NCBI RefSeq assembly: GCF_000721605.1
Contig: NZ_JOIZ01000017.1
Span: 1-64,000 of the forward strand
Direction: 5' to 3'
DNA from: Streptomyces sp. NRRL S-37
Lineage (GTDB): Bacteria; Actinomycetota; Actinomycetes; Streptomycetales; Streptomycetaceae
Length of the DNA: 64,000 nt
Shown here: piece by piece, positions 50,569 through 61,443 of the stretch
Position numbering within the stretch: position 1 is the stretch's first letter
How the letters are laid out: the number at the start of each line of letters is the position of its first letter
Translations under genes and position numbers: made by a program
The notes under the pieces: generated by a model
The model's database searches: none
The model's input: only the letters and a program-made list of their open reading frames with translations
What the model was told of the DNA's origin: nothing

Positions 50569-50616
50569 CCGCCGCGCCGGACGCCGCCCGCTCCGGCCCG
50601 GCGTCCGGCGCGGCGG
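50569..50616. terminator. Second, longer hairpin between convergent operons
   Basis: A perfect 18-bp stem (50569-50586 with 50599-50616) and a 12-nt loop lie between the LAETG gene and the convergent thiQ. It may end the thiamine operon or act as a backup for the first hairpin. Confidence 0.75.
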
Positions 50617-50699
50617 GACCGCCCCACCCGGTGCGCGATCTTCTCGCGGGAACGGTCATGCGTGCGTGGTGTCATGCCGCACGCCCCAGGCGGCCGCGC

Positions 50700-51719
50700 T
50701 CACCCCAGCACGGCGGTCTCCGCCGCGTCGAACTCCACCCCGACCTCGTCCCCGACCTCCGGCGCGGTCCTGAGCGCGCAGGCCGCCTCCAGGCGGGGCG
50801 CGTCCTCGGGCTGGAGGTGGACGGCGACGTGCGTGCCGCGGAAGGTGCGTGCGACCACCGTGCAGCGCAGGCCCTCACCGGCCGGGACCAGGCGGACACC
50901 GGCGGGGCGGACGAGCAGCGTCCGCGCGCCCTGCGGGGCACCTTCGGGGACGGGGAGCTTGCCCCAGGGGGTCACCGCGACAGCGTCGCCCACCGTCGCC
51001 TCGACGACGTTCTCGAAGCCGAGGAAGCGGGCCACGAACGCGTCGGCCGGACGCCGCCACACCTCGAGGGGCGTACCGGACTGGGCGATCCGTCCGTCCC
51101 GCATCACCACCACCCGGTCGGCCAGCGCGAACGCCTCACCCTGGTCGTGCGTCACGGCGAGCACCGTGGTGCCCAGCCGGCCGAACAGTTCGCGCAGCTC
51201 GACGACGAGACGCTCCCTGAGCGACCGGTCGAGCTGCCCGAGCGGCTCGTCGAGCATCAGCAGCCGGGGGCGGGGCGCGAGGGCGCGGGCGAGCGCGACG
51301 CGCTGCTGCTCGCCGCCGGACAGCGCGGCGACGGCGCGTCCGGCCGCGTCCGGCAGCCCTACAAGGTCCAGCAACTCCCTTACGCGGTGCGCCTGTTCGC
51401 TCCGCGACGCGCCGTGCATACGCAGGCCGAAGGCGACGTTGCCGCCCACGTCCCGCTGCGGGAAGAGCTGGTGGTCCTGGAACATCAGCCCGACGCCGCG
51501 CCTGTGCGCGGGCACGCCCGACTGGTCGCGTCCGTCGAGCGACACCCGCCCGGAGTCGAGGGGCTGCAGTCCGGCCACCGTCCGCAGCAGCGTGGACTTG
51601 CCGCTGCCGCTGGGGCCGAGCACGCACACGATCTCGTGTTCCGCGACCCCCAGGTCGACGGCGTCCAGCACCGGCCGTCCCCCGAAGCGGACGGTCGCGG
51701 CCTGAAGACTCAGCAGCAT
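50700..51719 (-). CDS. thiQ: Thiamine ABC importer ATPase
   Basis: A 339-residue ATPase with Walker A GPSGSGKST, signature LSGGEQQRVALARAL, Walker B LLMLDEPLGQLD and H-loop AVTHDQGEAFALAD. A C-terminal TOBE-like region makes it longer than enteric ThiQ. It is the last gene of thiB-thiP-thiQ and starts directly next to the thiP stop with no gap. The upstream TPP riboswitch shows that the operon handles thiamine or a precursor. Confidence 0.9.
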   Translation of the reverse strand: MLLSLQAATVRFGGRPVLDAVDLGVAEHEIVCVLGPSGSGKSTLLRTVAGLQPLDSGRVSLDGRDQSGVPAHRRGVGLMFQDHQLFPQRDVGGNVAFGLRMHGASRSEQAHRVRELLDLVGLPDAAGRAVAALSGGEQQRVALARALAPRPRLLMLDEPLGQLDRSLRERLVVELRELFGRLGTTVLAVTHDQGEAFALADRVVVMRDGRIAQSGTPLEVWRRPADAFVARFLGFENVVEATVGDAVAVTPWGKLPVPEGAPQGARTLLVRPAGVRLVPAGEGLRCTVVARTFRGTHVAVHLQPEDAPRLEAACALRTAPEVGDEVGVEFDAAETAVLG

Positions 51720-53372
51720 CTAGAACTCCCCGGTCCGGTCGGTCCGCAGCCGCTCAAGGACGAGCAGCGCCACCGCGCACACGGTCATCAGAATCGTCGA
51801 CAGGGCCATCGCCTGGCCGTAGTTGAGGTCCCCGGGCCGCCCCAGCAGCCGTGCCACGGCGACCGGCAGCGTCGGATTCTCCGGCCGCGCGATGAACACC
51901 GTCGCCCCGAACTCGCCCAGCGACACCGCGAACGCGAACCCGGCCGCGATCAGCAGCGCCCGCCGCACCAGCGGCAGGTCCACCTCCCGCCACGCCCGCC
52001 ACGGCGACGCCCCGAGCACCGCCGCCGCCTCCCGCAGCCGTACGTCCACGGCCCGCAGCACCGGCAGCATGGTCCGTACGACGAAGGGGACGCCGACCAG
52101 CGCCTGGGCGAGCGGGACCAGGATCCAGGAGGCGCGCAGGTCCAGGGGCGGCTCGTCGAGGGCGATGAGGAAACCGAAGCCGACGGTCACCGCGGACACC
52201 CCGAGCGGCAGCATCAGCAGCGCGTCGAAGCCGCGCACCAGCCGTCCCGCGTCCCGCCGGGTCAGTGCCGCGGCGGCGAGACCGCCGATCACCACGGCGA
52301 TGGCGGTGGCGGCGACGGCGTACTGGAGCGAGTTGCCGACCGCCTCGATCGGCGCGGCCAGGAACACTCCTCCGTCGTCCCGGGTCAGCTCCCGGTAGTA
52401 GCCGAGACCGGCGGCACCGAAGGACCGTTCCACCAGCACCGCGAGCGGCAGCAGGAGCAGGACGGCGACGGTGGCGACGACCGTGCCGAGCAGCGCCCAC
52501 TGTCCGGCGCCGCGCGGCCGGCGCGCGGTCACCGAGGCGTCCACCAGCCGCAGCGCGGTCTCCCGGCGCCGTACGGTCCAGGCGTGCAGGGCGAGGATCG
52601 CCCCCACGGCGACGAACTGGATCATCGTCAGGACGGCGGCCGTGGACAGGTCGAAGATCTCCGAGGTCTGCCGGTAGATCTCCACTTCGAGGGTGGAGAA
52701 GGTGGGTCCGCCGAGGATCTGCACCACGCCGAAGGAGGTGAAGGTGAACAGGAAGACCATCAGCGCCGCCGCGGCCACGGCGGGCGCGAGCGCGGGCAGG
52801 GTGACGGTCCGCCAGGCCGCGAACCGGGAGGCGCCGAGCATCCGCGCGGCCTCCTCCTGCCGCGGGTCGAGCTGGGACCAGAGCCCGCCCACGATGCGTA
52901 CGACGACGGCGTAGTTGAAGAAGACGTGCGCGAGCAGGATCGCCCACACGGTGGTGTCCAGCCGCACGCCCCACAGCTCGTCGAGGAGTCCGCCGCGTCC
53001 GACGAGCGCCATGAACGCCGTACCGACGACGACCGTCGGCAGCACGAACGGCACGGTGACCACGGCCCGCAGCACCTGCCTGCCGGGGAAGTCGAAGCGG
53101 GCGAGGACGTACGCGCCGGGCAGGGCGATCAGCAGGGTGAGGGCGGTGGAGACGAGGGCCTGCCAGGTGGTGAACCACAGGACCTGACGGACGTCGGACT
53201 GCGCCAGTACGTCCCCGATCCGCCCGAGGTGCCAGGTCCCGTCGGTCTTCAGTCCGCGCGCGACGATCGCGGTGACGGGATAGGCGAAGAAGACGGCGAA
53301 GAACGCGACGGGCGCGGCCATCAGGCCGAGCCGCGCCGCGCTCCCGCGCCGGCGCGCCGCGCTCCGCGTCAC
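51720..53372 (-). CDS. thiP: Thiamine ABC importer permease (fused two-domain)
   Basis: 550 residues with about twelve helices: two permease units in tandem, as in ThiP/FbpB-type proteins. Each half has its own coupling loop (LDPRQEEAARMLGASRFAAW near residue 195 and VDVRLREAAAVLGASPWRAW near 465). The GTG start at 53372 overlaps the thiB stop (GTGA); the more distant upstream start would sit deep inside thiB. It forms the channel for thiamine or thiamine phosphates. Confidence 0.9.
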   Translation of the reverse strand: MTRSAARRRGSAARLGLMAAPVAFFAVFFAYPVTAIVARGLKTDGTWHLGRIGDVLAQSDVRQVLWFTTWQALVSTALTLLIALPGAYVLARFDFPGRQVLRAVVTVPFVLPTVVVGTAFMALVGRGGLLDELWGVRLDTTVWAILLAHVFFNYAVVVRIVGGLWSQLDPRQEEAARMLGASRFAAWRTVTLPALAPAVAAAALMVFLFTFTSFGVVQILGGPTFSTLEVEIYRQTSEIFDLSTAAVLTMIQFVAVGAILALHAWTVRRRETALRLVDASVTARRPRGAGQWALLGTVVATVAVLLLLPLAVLVERSFGAAGLGYYRELTRDDGGVFLAAPIEAVGNSLQYAVAATAIAVVIGGLAAAALTRRDAGRLVRGFDALLMLPLGVSAVTVGFGFLIALDEPPLDLRASWILVPLAQALVGVPFVVRTMLPVLRAVDVRLREAAAVLGASPWRAWREVDLPLVRRALLIAAGFAFAVSLGEFGATVFIARPENPTLPVAVARLLGRPGDLNYGQAMALSTILMTVCAVALLVLERLRTDRTGEF

Positions 53373-54454
53373 TTCAGTACGAGCGAGGTCCACGACTTGA
53401 CCCACTGGTCACGGTTCTCGGCGATCTTCGCCGGGTCCATGGTCTCCGGATCCTCGGCCTGCGGCCCGAACTCCGTGAACTCCTCGGGCACCTCGGCACC
53501 CTCCAGCACCGGGTACACGAACATGTTGAGCGGCATGTCCTCCTGGAACTGCTTGCCGACCAGGAAGTCGAGCAGGGCCTTTCCGCCCTCGGGGTTCCTC
53601 GCGTTGCTCAGCAGCCCCGCGTACTCGACCTGGCGGAAGCAGGTGCCCTCGGCGACGCCGGTGGGCGCGGTCTTCGGCTTCGGGTCGGCGTAGACGACCT
53701 CGGCGGGCGGCGAGGAGGCGTAGGACACCACCAGCGGCCGGTCGGCCTTGGCCTTCTTGCCGCCGGCCGAGCCGGAGAATTCCTCGTTGTAGGCCTGCTC
53801 CCAGCCGTCGACCACCTTCACACCGTTGGCCTTGAGCTTCTTCCAGTAGTCCGGCCAGCCCTCGTCCCCGTACTCGGCGGCCGTTCCGAGCAGGAAGCCG
53901 AGGCCGGGCGAGGAGGTGGCGGCGTTCTCGACGACGAGGAGGTCCTCGTAGGCAGGCTTGGCCAGGTCGTCGAGGCTCTTGGGCGGGGTCAGGTCGTGCT
54001 CGGCGAACCACGCCTTGTCGTAGTTGACGCAGACGTCGCCGGTGTCGACGGGGGTGACCCGGTGCTTGTCCTGGTCCACGCGGTACGCGTCGAGGACCAG
54101 GTCGGATCCCTTCGCCTCGTACGGCTGGAACAGCCCGTTGTCGAGGGCTCGGGAGAGCAGGGTGTTGTCGACGCCGAAGAGGACGTCGCCCTGGGGGTTG
54201 TCCTTGGTCAGGATCGCCTTGTTCACGGCCTGCCCGGCGTCGCCGTCCTCGAGGACCTCGAGCTTGTATCCGGACTGCTTCTCGAAGGCGGCGACGACGT
54301 CCTTCGACACGGCCCACGAGTTGTGGCTGACGAGGGTCACGGTCCTGGACCCGCCCCCGCCGCTCGCGTCGTCGCCGTCGGACGACCCGCACGCGGACAG
54401 CGTGACCAGCCCCAGCCCGACGGCCAGGACCGTGACCTTCTTGGTGATGCCCAC
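53369..54454 (-). CDS. thiB: Thiamine-binding lipoprotein
   Basis: A 361-residue solute-binding lipoprotein. It has a short signal and lipobox LSAC ending at Cys22, then a Ser/Gly linker and a ThiB-like domain (TVTLVSHNSWAVSKDVVAAF, ILTKDNPQGDVLFGVDNTLL, VDTGDVCVNYDKAWF). The family binds thiamine and its phosphates. The GTG start at 54454 has AGGAGG well spaced; the upstream in-frame extension is leader RNA. A TPP riboswitch and a strong hairpin precede it. Confidence 0.92.
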   Translation of the reverse strand: MGITKKVTVLAVGLGLVTLSACGSSDGDDASGGGGSRTVTLVSHNSWAVSKDVVAAFEKQSGYKLEVLEDGDAGQAVNKAILTKDNPQGDVLFGVDNTLLSRALDNGLFQPYEAKGSDLVLDAYRVDQDKHRVTPVDTGDVCVNYDKAWFAEHDLTPPKSLDDLAKPAYEDLLVVENAATSSPGLGFLLGTAAEYGDEGWPDYWKKLKANGVKVVDGWEQAYNEEFSGSAGGKKAKADRPLVVSYASSPPAEVVYADPKPKTAPTGVAEGTCFRQVEYAGLLSNARNPEGGKALLDFLVGKQFQEDMPLNMFVYPVLEGAEVPEEFTEFGPQAEDPETMDPAKIAENRDQWVKSWTSLVLK

Positions 54455-54488
54455 TTGATTCCTCCTGGAGTGACCAGGAAGAGACGCG

Positions 54489-54528
54489 GCCCTGCCCGGG
54501 ACCCCTGGGCAGGGGTCCCGGGCAGGGC
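54489..54528 (-). terminator. Strong hairpin in the thi operon leader
   Basis: A perfect 19-bp complementarity (54489-54507 with 54510-54528) lies between the TPP aptamer and the thiB ribosome site, followed by TCTCTTCC in the RNA sense. It is a candidate intrinsic terminator forming the riboswitch expression platform. Confidence 0.75.
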
Positions 54529-54544
54529 GCAACAGCTCGAGTGA

Positions 54545-54637
54545 TGACCGATCTCCCTACCCAGAATGACCTGGGCCAGGTTCGGAGGGTCTGCGGCCGG
54601 TGCCGCACTCTCAGCGCTGTGGCGCTCCCCTGTCGGA
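54545..54637 (-). ncRNA. TPP riboswitch (THI element)
   Basis: On the minus strand the conserved TPP aptamer elements occur in order: GGGGAGCGCC, GCGCTGAGAGTGCGGC, GACCCTCCGAACCTGGCCCA and CTGGGTAGGGAGATCGG. Closing pairing CCGA/TCGG forms P1. It lies about 90 nt before thiB and should switch the thiamine transporter off when TPP is abundant. Confidence 0.95.
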
Positions 54638-54665
54638 ATATGCAGATGTTCTTACTCGGGTCACA

Positions 54666-55778
54666 TTACCGTTCGCTCGCGGCGAGCTGACCACACGCCC
54701 CGTCGATCTCCTGCCCACGGGTGTCCCGGATCGTCACCGGTACACCGTGCGCGGCGATCGCCTCCACGAACGCCTTCTCGTCCTCGGGACGGGAGGCGGT
54801 CCACTTGGAGCCGGGGGTGGGGTTGAGCGGGATGAGGTTGACGTGCACGGGGCGGCCCTTGAGCATCCGGCCGAGCCGGTCACCGCGCCAGGCCTGGTCG
54901 TTGATGTCCCGGATGAGGGCGTACTCGATGGACAGCCGCCGGCCCGACGTGGCCGCGTACTCGAACCCGGCGTCGAGGACCTCGCGCACCTTCCACCGCG
55001 TGTTCACGGGGACGAGGGTGTCGCGCAGTTCGTCGTCGGGGGCGTGCAGCGAGATGGCGAGCCGGCACTTGAAGCCCTCGCCGGTGAACCGGTGGATCGC
55101 CGGGACGAGACCGACGGTGGACACGGTGATCCCGCGCTGTGACAGCCCGAGGCCGTCCGGCTCGGGGTCGGTGAGGCGGCGGATGGCCCCGACGACCCGG
55201 TTGTAGTTGGCGAGCGGCTCGCCCATGCCCATGAACACGATGTTGCTCAGCCGCGCCGGGCCGCCGGGCACCTCGCCGTCCCTGAGCGCCCGCATCCCGT
55301 CCACGATCTGGTGCACGATCTCGGCGGTGGACAGGTTCCGGTCGAGGCCGGCCTGCCCGGTCGCGCAGAACGGGCAGTTCATGCCGCAGCCCGCCTGGGA
55401 GCTGATGCACATGGTCACCCGGTCCGGGTAGCGCATCAGCACGGACTCGACGAGCGTCCCGTCGAACAGCTTCCACAGCGTCTTGCGGGTGGTGCCCTGG
55501 TCGGTCGACAGGTGCCGTACGACCGTCATCAGCTCCGGAAGCAGCGCTTCCCGCAGCTTGCCGCGCGAACCGGCGGGGATGTCGGTCCACTGCTCCGGGT
55601 CGTGCGCGTACCGCGCGAAGTAGTGCTGCGAGAGCTGCTTGGCGCGGAACGCCTTCTCACCGGCCGCGACGACCGCCTCCTTCCGCTCGGCGGGCGTGAG
55701 ATCGGCGAGATGCCGCGGCGGCTTCTTGGCTCCGCGGGGGGCGACGAAGGTGAGCTCACCGGGAACGGGACGGGCCAC
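54666..55778 (-). CDS. rlmN: Dual-specificity RNA methyltransferase RlmN
   Basis: A 370-residue radical-SAM enzyme. The [4Fe-4S] cysteines are Cys131, Cys135 and Cys138 in CGMNCPFC. The partner cysteines are Cys124 ([10 protein letters not shown]) and Cys362 near the C-terminus (DGACGQLA). It methylates C2 of adenosine 2503 in 23S rRNA and of A37 in some tRNAs. The GTG start at 55778 has GAGGAG upstream. It ends only 29 bp before the TPP aptamer on the same strand, so the thi promoter must lie in or near its 3' end, or the operon is read through from rlmN. Confidence 0.94.
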   Translation of the reverse strand: MARPVPGELTFVAPRGAKKPPRHLADLTPAERKEAVVAAGEKAFRAKQLSQHYFARYAHDPEQWTDIPAGSRGKLREALLPELMTVVRHLSTDQGTTRKTLWKLFDGTLVESVLMRYPDRVTMCISSQAGCGMNCPFCATGQAGLDRNLSTAEIVHQIVDGMRALRDGEVPGGPARLSNIVFMGMGEPLANYNRVVGAIRRLTDPEPDGLGLSQRGITVSTVGLVPAIHRFTGEGFKCRLAISLHAPDDELRDTLVPVNTRWKVREVLDAGFEYAATSGRRLSIEYALIRDINDQAWRGDRLGRMLKGRPVHVNLIPLNPTPGSKWTASRPEDEKAFVEAIAAHGVPVTIRDTRGQEIDGACGQLAASER

Positions 55779-55936
55779 GGTCGGGCAACTCCTCAGGACG
55801 ATGGGGGCCTGGCGACTCCGCACAGGCGGGGACGGCGGCACCTCTGTGCCTGGGCCGGGAGACGACCCGCGCGGGGCGGGGACGTACGAAAGGGCCCGCA
55901 GTACACCGCGAGCCCTTCCAGAGTACCTGTTCGCCG

Positions 55937-57061
55937 TCAACCCGATCCGACGAAGATCACCAGCAGCAGCCACACCACCGGTGCCGTGGGCAGCAGGGAG
56001 TCGAGGCGGTCCATGATGCCGCCGTGACCGGGGAGCAGGGTGCCCATGTCCTTGATGCCCAGGTCGCGCTTGATCATGGACTCGCCCAGGTCGCCCAGGG
56101 TGGCGCTGGCCGCGACCGCGAGGCCGAGCAGCAGGCCCTGCCACCACACGCCGTCGTCGATCAGGTACTGCATGCACAGCGCGCCGACGGCCATCGCGAA
56201 GGCCACCGCGCCCAGCAGGCCCTCGCGGGTCTTGCCGGGACTGATGCGCGGGGCGAGCTTCGTCTTCCCGAAGCGCCAGCCGACCGCGTACGCGCCGGTG
56301 TCGCTGACGACCGTCAGCAGCAGGAAGGTCAGGACGCGCCACGGGCCGTCGTCGGCGGTGAGCATCATCGTGACGAAGGTCGCCAGGAACGGCACGTAGA
56401 ACGTCGCGAAGACACCCGCCGTGACGTCCTTGAGGTAGCCCTCGGGCGGCGCCGTCATACGCCAGACCAGCACCGCCAGCGCGGTGAGCGCCATGGCGAC
56501 CCACGCGCCCTCGGCCCCCCGGGCGTACCCGGCGACGACCATGGCCGCACCGCCCAGTGCGAGCGGCACCAAGGGCGCCTTGATGCCCTTGCGCTCCCGC
56601 AGCCGCGACGTCAGCTCCCACAGGCCCACCACCACGGCGACAGCGACCACGCCGACGAAGACGGCCTTGACGACGAACAGCGACGCGACGATCACCACGC
56701 CGAGTCCGACGCCGACGCCTATCGCGGCACCGAGATCGCGCCCCGCGCTCTTCTTCTGCGGTGCGGGTGCCGGCTGCGGGGCGTCGGGCATGGGCTCCGG
56801 ATTCTGCGGCACCTCCCCGGGAAGGGGTCGGGCCCGCGTCGGTTCGTCTCGGAACGGGGGGCCGCCCAGCCGAGCGGCCCCCCGTTCCACATCCTGGTCT
56901 CCGCCGTGTTCGGGTACGTCGGGCACGACGGGCATGGGGCGAGTGTGCTGCGCGTAGTGCGCATCGTACGCGGGACCCGCCGGGGCAGCCCCCTGGCCGG
57001 GCCCGTGGTCGGACGGTCCCCAGTACCCGGTCTGCGGCGTCCCCCAGGAAGAGTCGTTCAT
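55937..57061 (-). CDS. cdsA: Phosphatidate cytidylyltransferase
   Basis: 374 residues. The C-terminal 250 residues have multiple helices and the CdsA signature [20 protein letters not shown] with [17 protein letters not shown]. It makes CDP-diacylglycerol from phosphatidic acid and CTP in the membrane. The first 105 residues are a Pro/Gly/His-rich hydrophilic extension absent from enterobacterial CdsA. The ATG overlaps the frr stop by one base (TGATG), so it is coupled to frr. Confidence 0.95.
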   Translation of the reverse strand: MNDSSWGTPQTGYWGPSDHGPGQGAAPAGPAYDAHYAQHTRPMPVVPDVPEHGGDQDVERGAARLGGPPFRDEPTRARPLPGEVPQNPEPMPDAPQPAPAPQKKSAGRDLGAAIGVGVGLGVVIVASLFVVKAVFVGVVAVAVVVGLWELTSRLRERKGIKAPLVPLALGGAAMVVAGYARGAEGAWVAMALTALAVLVWRMTAPPEGYLKDVTAGVFATFYVPFLATFVTMMLTADDGPWRVLTFLLLTVVSDTGAYAVGWRFGKTKLAPRISPGKTREGLLGAVAFAMAVGALCMQYLIDDGVWWQGLLLGLAVAASATLGDLGESMIKRDLGIKDMGTLLPGHGGIMDRLDSLLPTAPVVWLLLVIFVGSG

Positions 57062-57621
57062 CAGACCTCGAGCAGCTCCGCTTCCTTGTGCTTCAGGAGC
57101 TCGTCCACCTGGGCGACGTACTTCGCGGTGGTGTCGTCGAGCTCCTTCTCCGCACGGCGGCCCTCGTCCTCGCCGACCTCGCCGTCCTTGACCATCTTGT
57201 CGATGGCGTCCTTGGCCTTGCGGCGGACGGAACGGATGGAGACCTTCGCGTCCTCGCCCTTGGTCTTGGCGACCTTGATGTAGTCACGGCGGCGTTCCTC
57301 GGTGAGCTCGGGGAACGTCACCCGGATGATGTTGCCGTCGTTGCTCGGGTTGACGCCCAGGTCGGAGTCGCGGATCGCCTGCTCGATGTTGCGCAGGGCG
57401 CTCTTGTCGAACGGGGTCACCACGGCCATGCGCGGCTCGGGCACGGAGAACGAGGCCAGCTGGTTGATCGGCGTCAGCGCGCCGTAGTAGTCGGCCACGA
57501 TCTTGTTGAACATCGCCGGGTGCGCACGGCCGGTGCGGATCGCGGCGAAGTCCTCCTTGGCGACCACGACGGCCTTCTCCATCTTCTCCTCGGCCTCGAG
57601 GAGGGTCTCTTCGATCACCAC
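57061..57621 (-). CDS. frr: Ribosome recycling factor
   Basis: 186 residues with the RRF pattern: long amphipathic helices and the conserved [60 protein letters not shown] and [20 protein letters not shown]. Together with EF-G it splits post-termination ribosomes. Two adjacent GTG codons (57621 and 57618) can start it, with GGAG upstream. It lies in the standard order pyrH-frr-cdsA. Confidence 0.96.
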   Translation of the reverse strand: MVIEETLLEAEEKMEKAVVVAKEDFAAIRTGRAHPAMFNKIVADYYGALTPINQLASFSVPEPRMAVVTPFDKSALRNIEQAIRDSDLGVNPSNDGNIIRVTFPELTEERRRDYIKVAKTKGEDAKVSIRSVRRKAKDAIDKMVKDGEVGEDEGRRAEKELDDTTAKYVAQVDELLKHKEAELLEV

Positions 57622-57739
57622 TTGCTCCTGCGTGTCTTGAGTAGGCCCGGCCGCGGTTCCTGGTCAGGGGTTGCGGCCGGCTGCGTCGCGTCTTCTTCCT
57701 GCACGGTTCCCGACCGGCAGGACATTGTCCATCCCCCGG

Positions 57740-58516
<777 letters not shown>

Positions 58517-58539
58517 TCACGTGTTGCACATACGAAGAA

Positions 58540-58585
58540 GGCCATTGCCGGTGGGGTGTGGTTCTCATCCCATGCGGCAATGGCC
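58540..58585 (-). terminator. Hairpin between tsf and pyrH
   Basis: GGCCATTGCCG (58540-58550) pairs with CGGCAATGGCC (58575-58585) beyond the tsf stop, likely ending or attenuating the rpsB-tsf message. Confidence 0.7.
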
Positions 58586-58689
58586 TCCTCGTCAGATCTG
58601 CTGTCGTCCGGCACGCGCCGTCGCGTGGACGCGTGTCCGAACGACTGCTGTCGACCCTATCGGGGTCGCGCGCCCGTCGCGGTGCGGAC

Positions 58690-59526
58690 TCAGATGCCGA
58701 CCTTGATGCGCGTGAAGCGCTTCAGGGTGACACCGGCCTCGTCCAGGACCTTCTGGACGGACTTCTTGTTGTCCAGCGCGTAGGGCTGGCCGAGCAGCGT
58801 GGCGTCCTTGAAGAAGCCGTTGAGGCGACCCTCGACGATCTTCGGCAGGGCGGCCTCGGGCTTGCCCTCGGCGCGGGTGGTCTCCTCGGCGACGCGGCGC
58901 TCGGACTCGACGACCTCGGCCGGCACGTCCTCCTTGGAGAGGTACTTCGGCGCGAAGGCGGCGATGTGCTGGGCGACGCCCTTGGCGATCTCGGCGTTCG
59001 GCTTGTCGAGCTCGACGAGGACACCGATCTGCGGGGGCAGGTCGGGCATCGTGCGGTGCATGTACGCCGTCACGTAGCCGTCGCCGAACTGCGCGAAGCG
59101 GTCCAGGACGATCTTCTCGCCGAGGTTGGCGTTGGCCTCGTCCACGAACGCCTGGACGGTCTTGCCGGCCTCGATCTCGGAGGCGAGCAGGGCGTCGATG
59201 TCGGCCGGGGAGGTCTTGGCGACGTGCTCGGCGATGGCGTTGGCCACGGCCTGGAACTTCTCGCCCTTGGCGACGAAGTCCGTCTCGCACTTCAGCTCGA
59301 CGAGGACACCGGAGGAGTTGTCGTCGGCGATGATCGAGACCACGGCGCCGTTCTCGGCGGAGCGGCCCTCGCGCTTGGCGACGCCCTTCTGGCCCTTGAT
59401 GCGGAGCGCCTCGACGGCCTTCTCGACGTTGCCCTCGGCCTCGTCCAGCGCCTTCTTGCAGTCCATCATGCCGGCGCCGGTGAGCTCCCGGAGCTTCTTG
59501 ACGTCGGCGGCGGTGTAGTTCGCCAT
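58690..59526 (-). CDS. tsf: Elongation factor Ts
   Basis: 278 residues. The N-terminal UBA-like domain and TDVG-type region are clear: YTAADVKKLRELTGAGMMDC, KKALDEAEGNVEKAVEALRI. The core has VVSIIADDNSSGVLVELKCE and TDFVAKGEKFQAVANAIAEH. It is the guanine nucleotide exchange factor for EF-Tu. It follows rpsB, from which it is separated by an attenuating hairpin. Confidence 0.97.
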   Translation of the reverse strand: MANYTAADVKKLRELTGAGMMDCKKALDEAEGNVEKAVEALRIKGQKGVAKREGRSAENGAVVSIIADDNSSGVLVELKCETDFVAKGEKFQAVANAIAEHVAKTSPADIDALLASEIEAGKTVQAFVDEANANLGEKIVLDRFAQFGDGYVTAYMHRTMPDLPPQIGVLVELDKPNAEIAKGVAQHIAAFAPKYLSKEDVPAEVVESERRVAEETTRAEGKPEAALPKIVEGRLNGFFKDATLLGQPYALDNKKSVQKVLDEAGVTLKRFTRIKVGI

Positions 59527-59625
59527 GAGTCTGTGAGTCTTTCTCGAAGTCTGGAGGTTCGGAGATCCGCGGGATCAGGACCTACTTGAGGGCAGGTACG
59601 TGACGCGCCGCCGATCCACGGGTGA

Positions 59626-59662
59626 ACGGCGGGAGCGGATCACTTGTCACCGCTCCCGCCGT
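59626..59662 (-). terminator. Hairpin between rpsB and tsf
   Basis: ACGGCGGGAGCGG (59626-59638) pairs perfectly with CCGCTCCCGCCGT (59650-59662) after the rpsB stop. It could set the rpsB to tsf expression ratio by partial termination. Confidence 0.75.
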
Positions 59663-59682
59663 CATCGGCTCTGACGGGGCGG

Positions 59683-60555
59683 TCAGGCCTGCTCGGCCTC
59701 GGCGGCCGGGGCGGCCTCGGCGGCGGGGGCCTCAGCCGGCTGCTCGGCCTCGGCGGCGGCCGGAGCGGCCTCCTCGGCCTTCTTCTCGCCCGCGAGCAGG
59801 TCGCGCTCCCACTCGGCCAGCGGCTCACCGGCGGCCTTCTCGCCCTTGCCGGCCTCGGCGACACCGGAGCGGGACATCAGGCCCTCGGCGACGGCGTCGG
59901 CGATCACGCGGGTGAGCAGGGTGACGGAGCGGATCGCGTCGTCGTTGCCCGGGATCTTGTAGTCGACCTCGTCGGGGTCGCAGTTGGTGTCGAGGATGGC
60001 GACGACCGGGATGTTGAGCTTCCGGGCCTCGCCGACCGCGATGTGCTCCTTCTTGGTGTCCACGATCCAGACGGCGCTGGGCACCTTCTGCATCTCGCGG
60101 ATACCGCCGAGGGTCTTCTCCAGCTTGGCCTTCTCGCGGGAGAGGACCAGCAGCTCCTTCTTGGTGAGGCCGGAGGCGGCCACGTCCTCGAAGTCGATCT
60201 GCTCGAGCTCCTTGAGGCGCTGCAGACGCTTGTAGACGGTCGAGAAGTTGGTGAGCATGCCGCCCAGCCAGCGCTGGTTGACGTAGGGCATGCCGACGCG
60301 GGAGGCCTGCTCGGCGATGGCCTCCTGCGCCTGCTTCTTCGTGCCGACGAACATGACCGTGCCGCCGTGGGCGACGGTCTCCTTGACGAACTCGTAGGCG
60401 CGGTCGATGTACGACAGCGACTGGAGCAGGTCGATGATGTAGATGCCGTTGCGCTCCGTGAAGATGAAGCGCTTCATCTTCGGGTTCCAACGACGGGTCT
60501 GGTGACCGAAGTGGACGCCGCTCTCCAGCAGCTCCCGCATCGTGACGACGGCCAT
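59683..60555 (-). CDS. rpsB: 30S ribosomal protein S2
   Basis: 290 residues beginning [20 protein letters not shown], the S2 signature, with [20 protein letters not shown] and the later [20 protein letters not shown] and [15 protein letters not shown]. The last 50 residues form an Ala/Glu/Pro-rich tail ([20 protein letters not shown]) absent from E. coli S2. ATG at 60555 is chosen; a long in-frame extension upstream is leader DNA. Confidence 0.97.
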   Translation of the reverse strand: MAVVTMRELLESGVHFGHQTRRWNPKMKRFIFTERNGIYIIDLLQSLSYIDRAYEFVKETVAHGGTVMFVGTKKQAQEAIAEQASRVGMPYVNQRWLGGMLTNFSTVYKRLQRLKELEQIDFEDVAASGLTKKELLVLSREKAKLEKTLGGIREMQKVPSAVWIVDTKKEHIAVGEARKLNIPVVAILDTNCDPDEVDYKIPGNDDAIRSVTLLTRVIADAVAEGLMSRSGVAEAGKGEKAAGEPLAEWERDLLAGEKKAEEAAPAAAEAEQPAEAPAAEAAPAAEAEQA

Positions 60556-60837
60556 GGCCGTATCTCCTTGAATTTCTCGGTTGTGCCGCGGATGCCGGAC
60601 GGCTTCCGCGCCTGACGCCCGCGACGCGCCGTTGCCACGAAGGACCGAGGGGCGCTGACATCCGGGGTCCGGCCGTGACCGGTCCTGATGTCGGGGCGTG
60701 CGAAGTCGACCCGGTGGCCCGGGTCGCCACCAGAAGTGTACGGGACCCGCGAGGTGCCGGGTGACGCCGTTGTCCACAAACGGCCGGTGGTCCACGGGTC
60801 CGGGCGGTGATCACGGATGTCCGGAAGGCTCCTCCGC

Positions 60838-61443
60838 ATGCGAAAGAGTGCATTCACGAGGGCGTGTGCGCGACTGGTCCTTCTGGTGGTCCTGACCCTG
60901 GCGGCGCTGCTGGCCCCGCCTCCGCCGGGACTGTCGGCGACGGGGGCGGGAGGGGTGGCGCCGGCGGGCGGGGACGCCGGGACGCCGGCCGTCGGACGGG
61001 CGTGGCCGGTGGGGGTACGGCCACGGGTGCTGCGCGGCTGGGAGCCGCCGGCGACGGTGTACGGGCGCGGGCACCGGGGCGTGGACCTGGCGGCTCCACC
61101 GGGGACACCGGTACGGGCGGTGGCGGCGGGCCGGGTCTCCTTCGCGGGCCGGGTGGCCGGAAAGGGCGTCGTCTCGGTGGAGCTGTCCGGCACGGGCGAT
61201 CCCCCGTTGCGCACCACCTACGAACCGGTCCGCGCGTCGGTGGCCGAGGACGACGAGGTGACGGCGGGCGAGGTGATCGGCGCGGTGGAACCCACGGGCT
61301 CCCACTGCACGGCCCCCTGCGTCCACTGGGGCCTGCTGAGGAACGACACCTACCTGGATCCGCTCACCCTGCTCCCTCCATGGCTCCTGCGCAGGGGTCC
61401 GTCGAGACTGCTGCCGGTGCTCGGGGTGCCGATGCCTGCCTGA
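60838..61443 (+). CDS. Exported M23-family (LytM-type) peptidase
   Basis: About 201 residues. An N-terminal hydrophobic segment (residues 12-28) acts as signal or anchor. A single M23 domain follows: zinc ligands His79 and Asp83 in GHRGVDLAAPPGTPV, and the final HWG in CVHWGLLRNDTYLDPL. It should cut peptidoglycan cross-bridges or serve as a regulatory LytM domain. ATG at 60838 follows GGAAGG by ten bases; an ATG at 60817 would add seven residues. It is divergent from rpsB. Confidence 0.88.
   Translation: MRKSAFTRACARLVLLVVLTLAALLAPPPPGLSATGAGGVAPAGGDAGTPAVGRAWPVGVRPRVLRGWEPPATVYGRGHRGVDLAAPPGTPVRAVAAGRVSFAGRVAGKGVVSVELSGTGDPPLRTTYEPVRASVAEDDEVTAGEVIGAVEPTGSHCTAPCVHWGLLRNDTYLDPLTLLPPWLLRRGPSRLLPVLGVPMPA

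Noticed and set aside
50631..53693. A 1020-codon open frame on the plus strand across the thiamine transporter
   Set aside because: It runs antisense to thiQ, thiP and part of thiB, whose motifs and overlaps are convincing; its product is His/Gln/Arg-rich noise.
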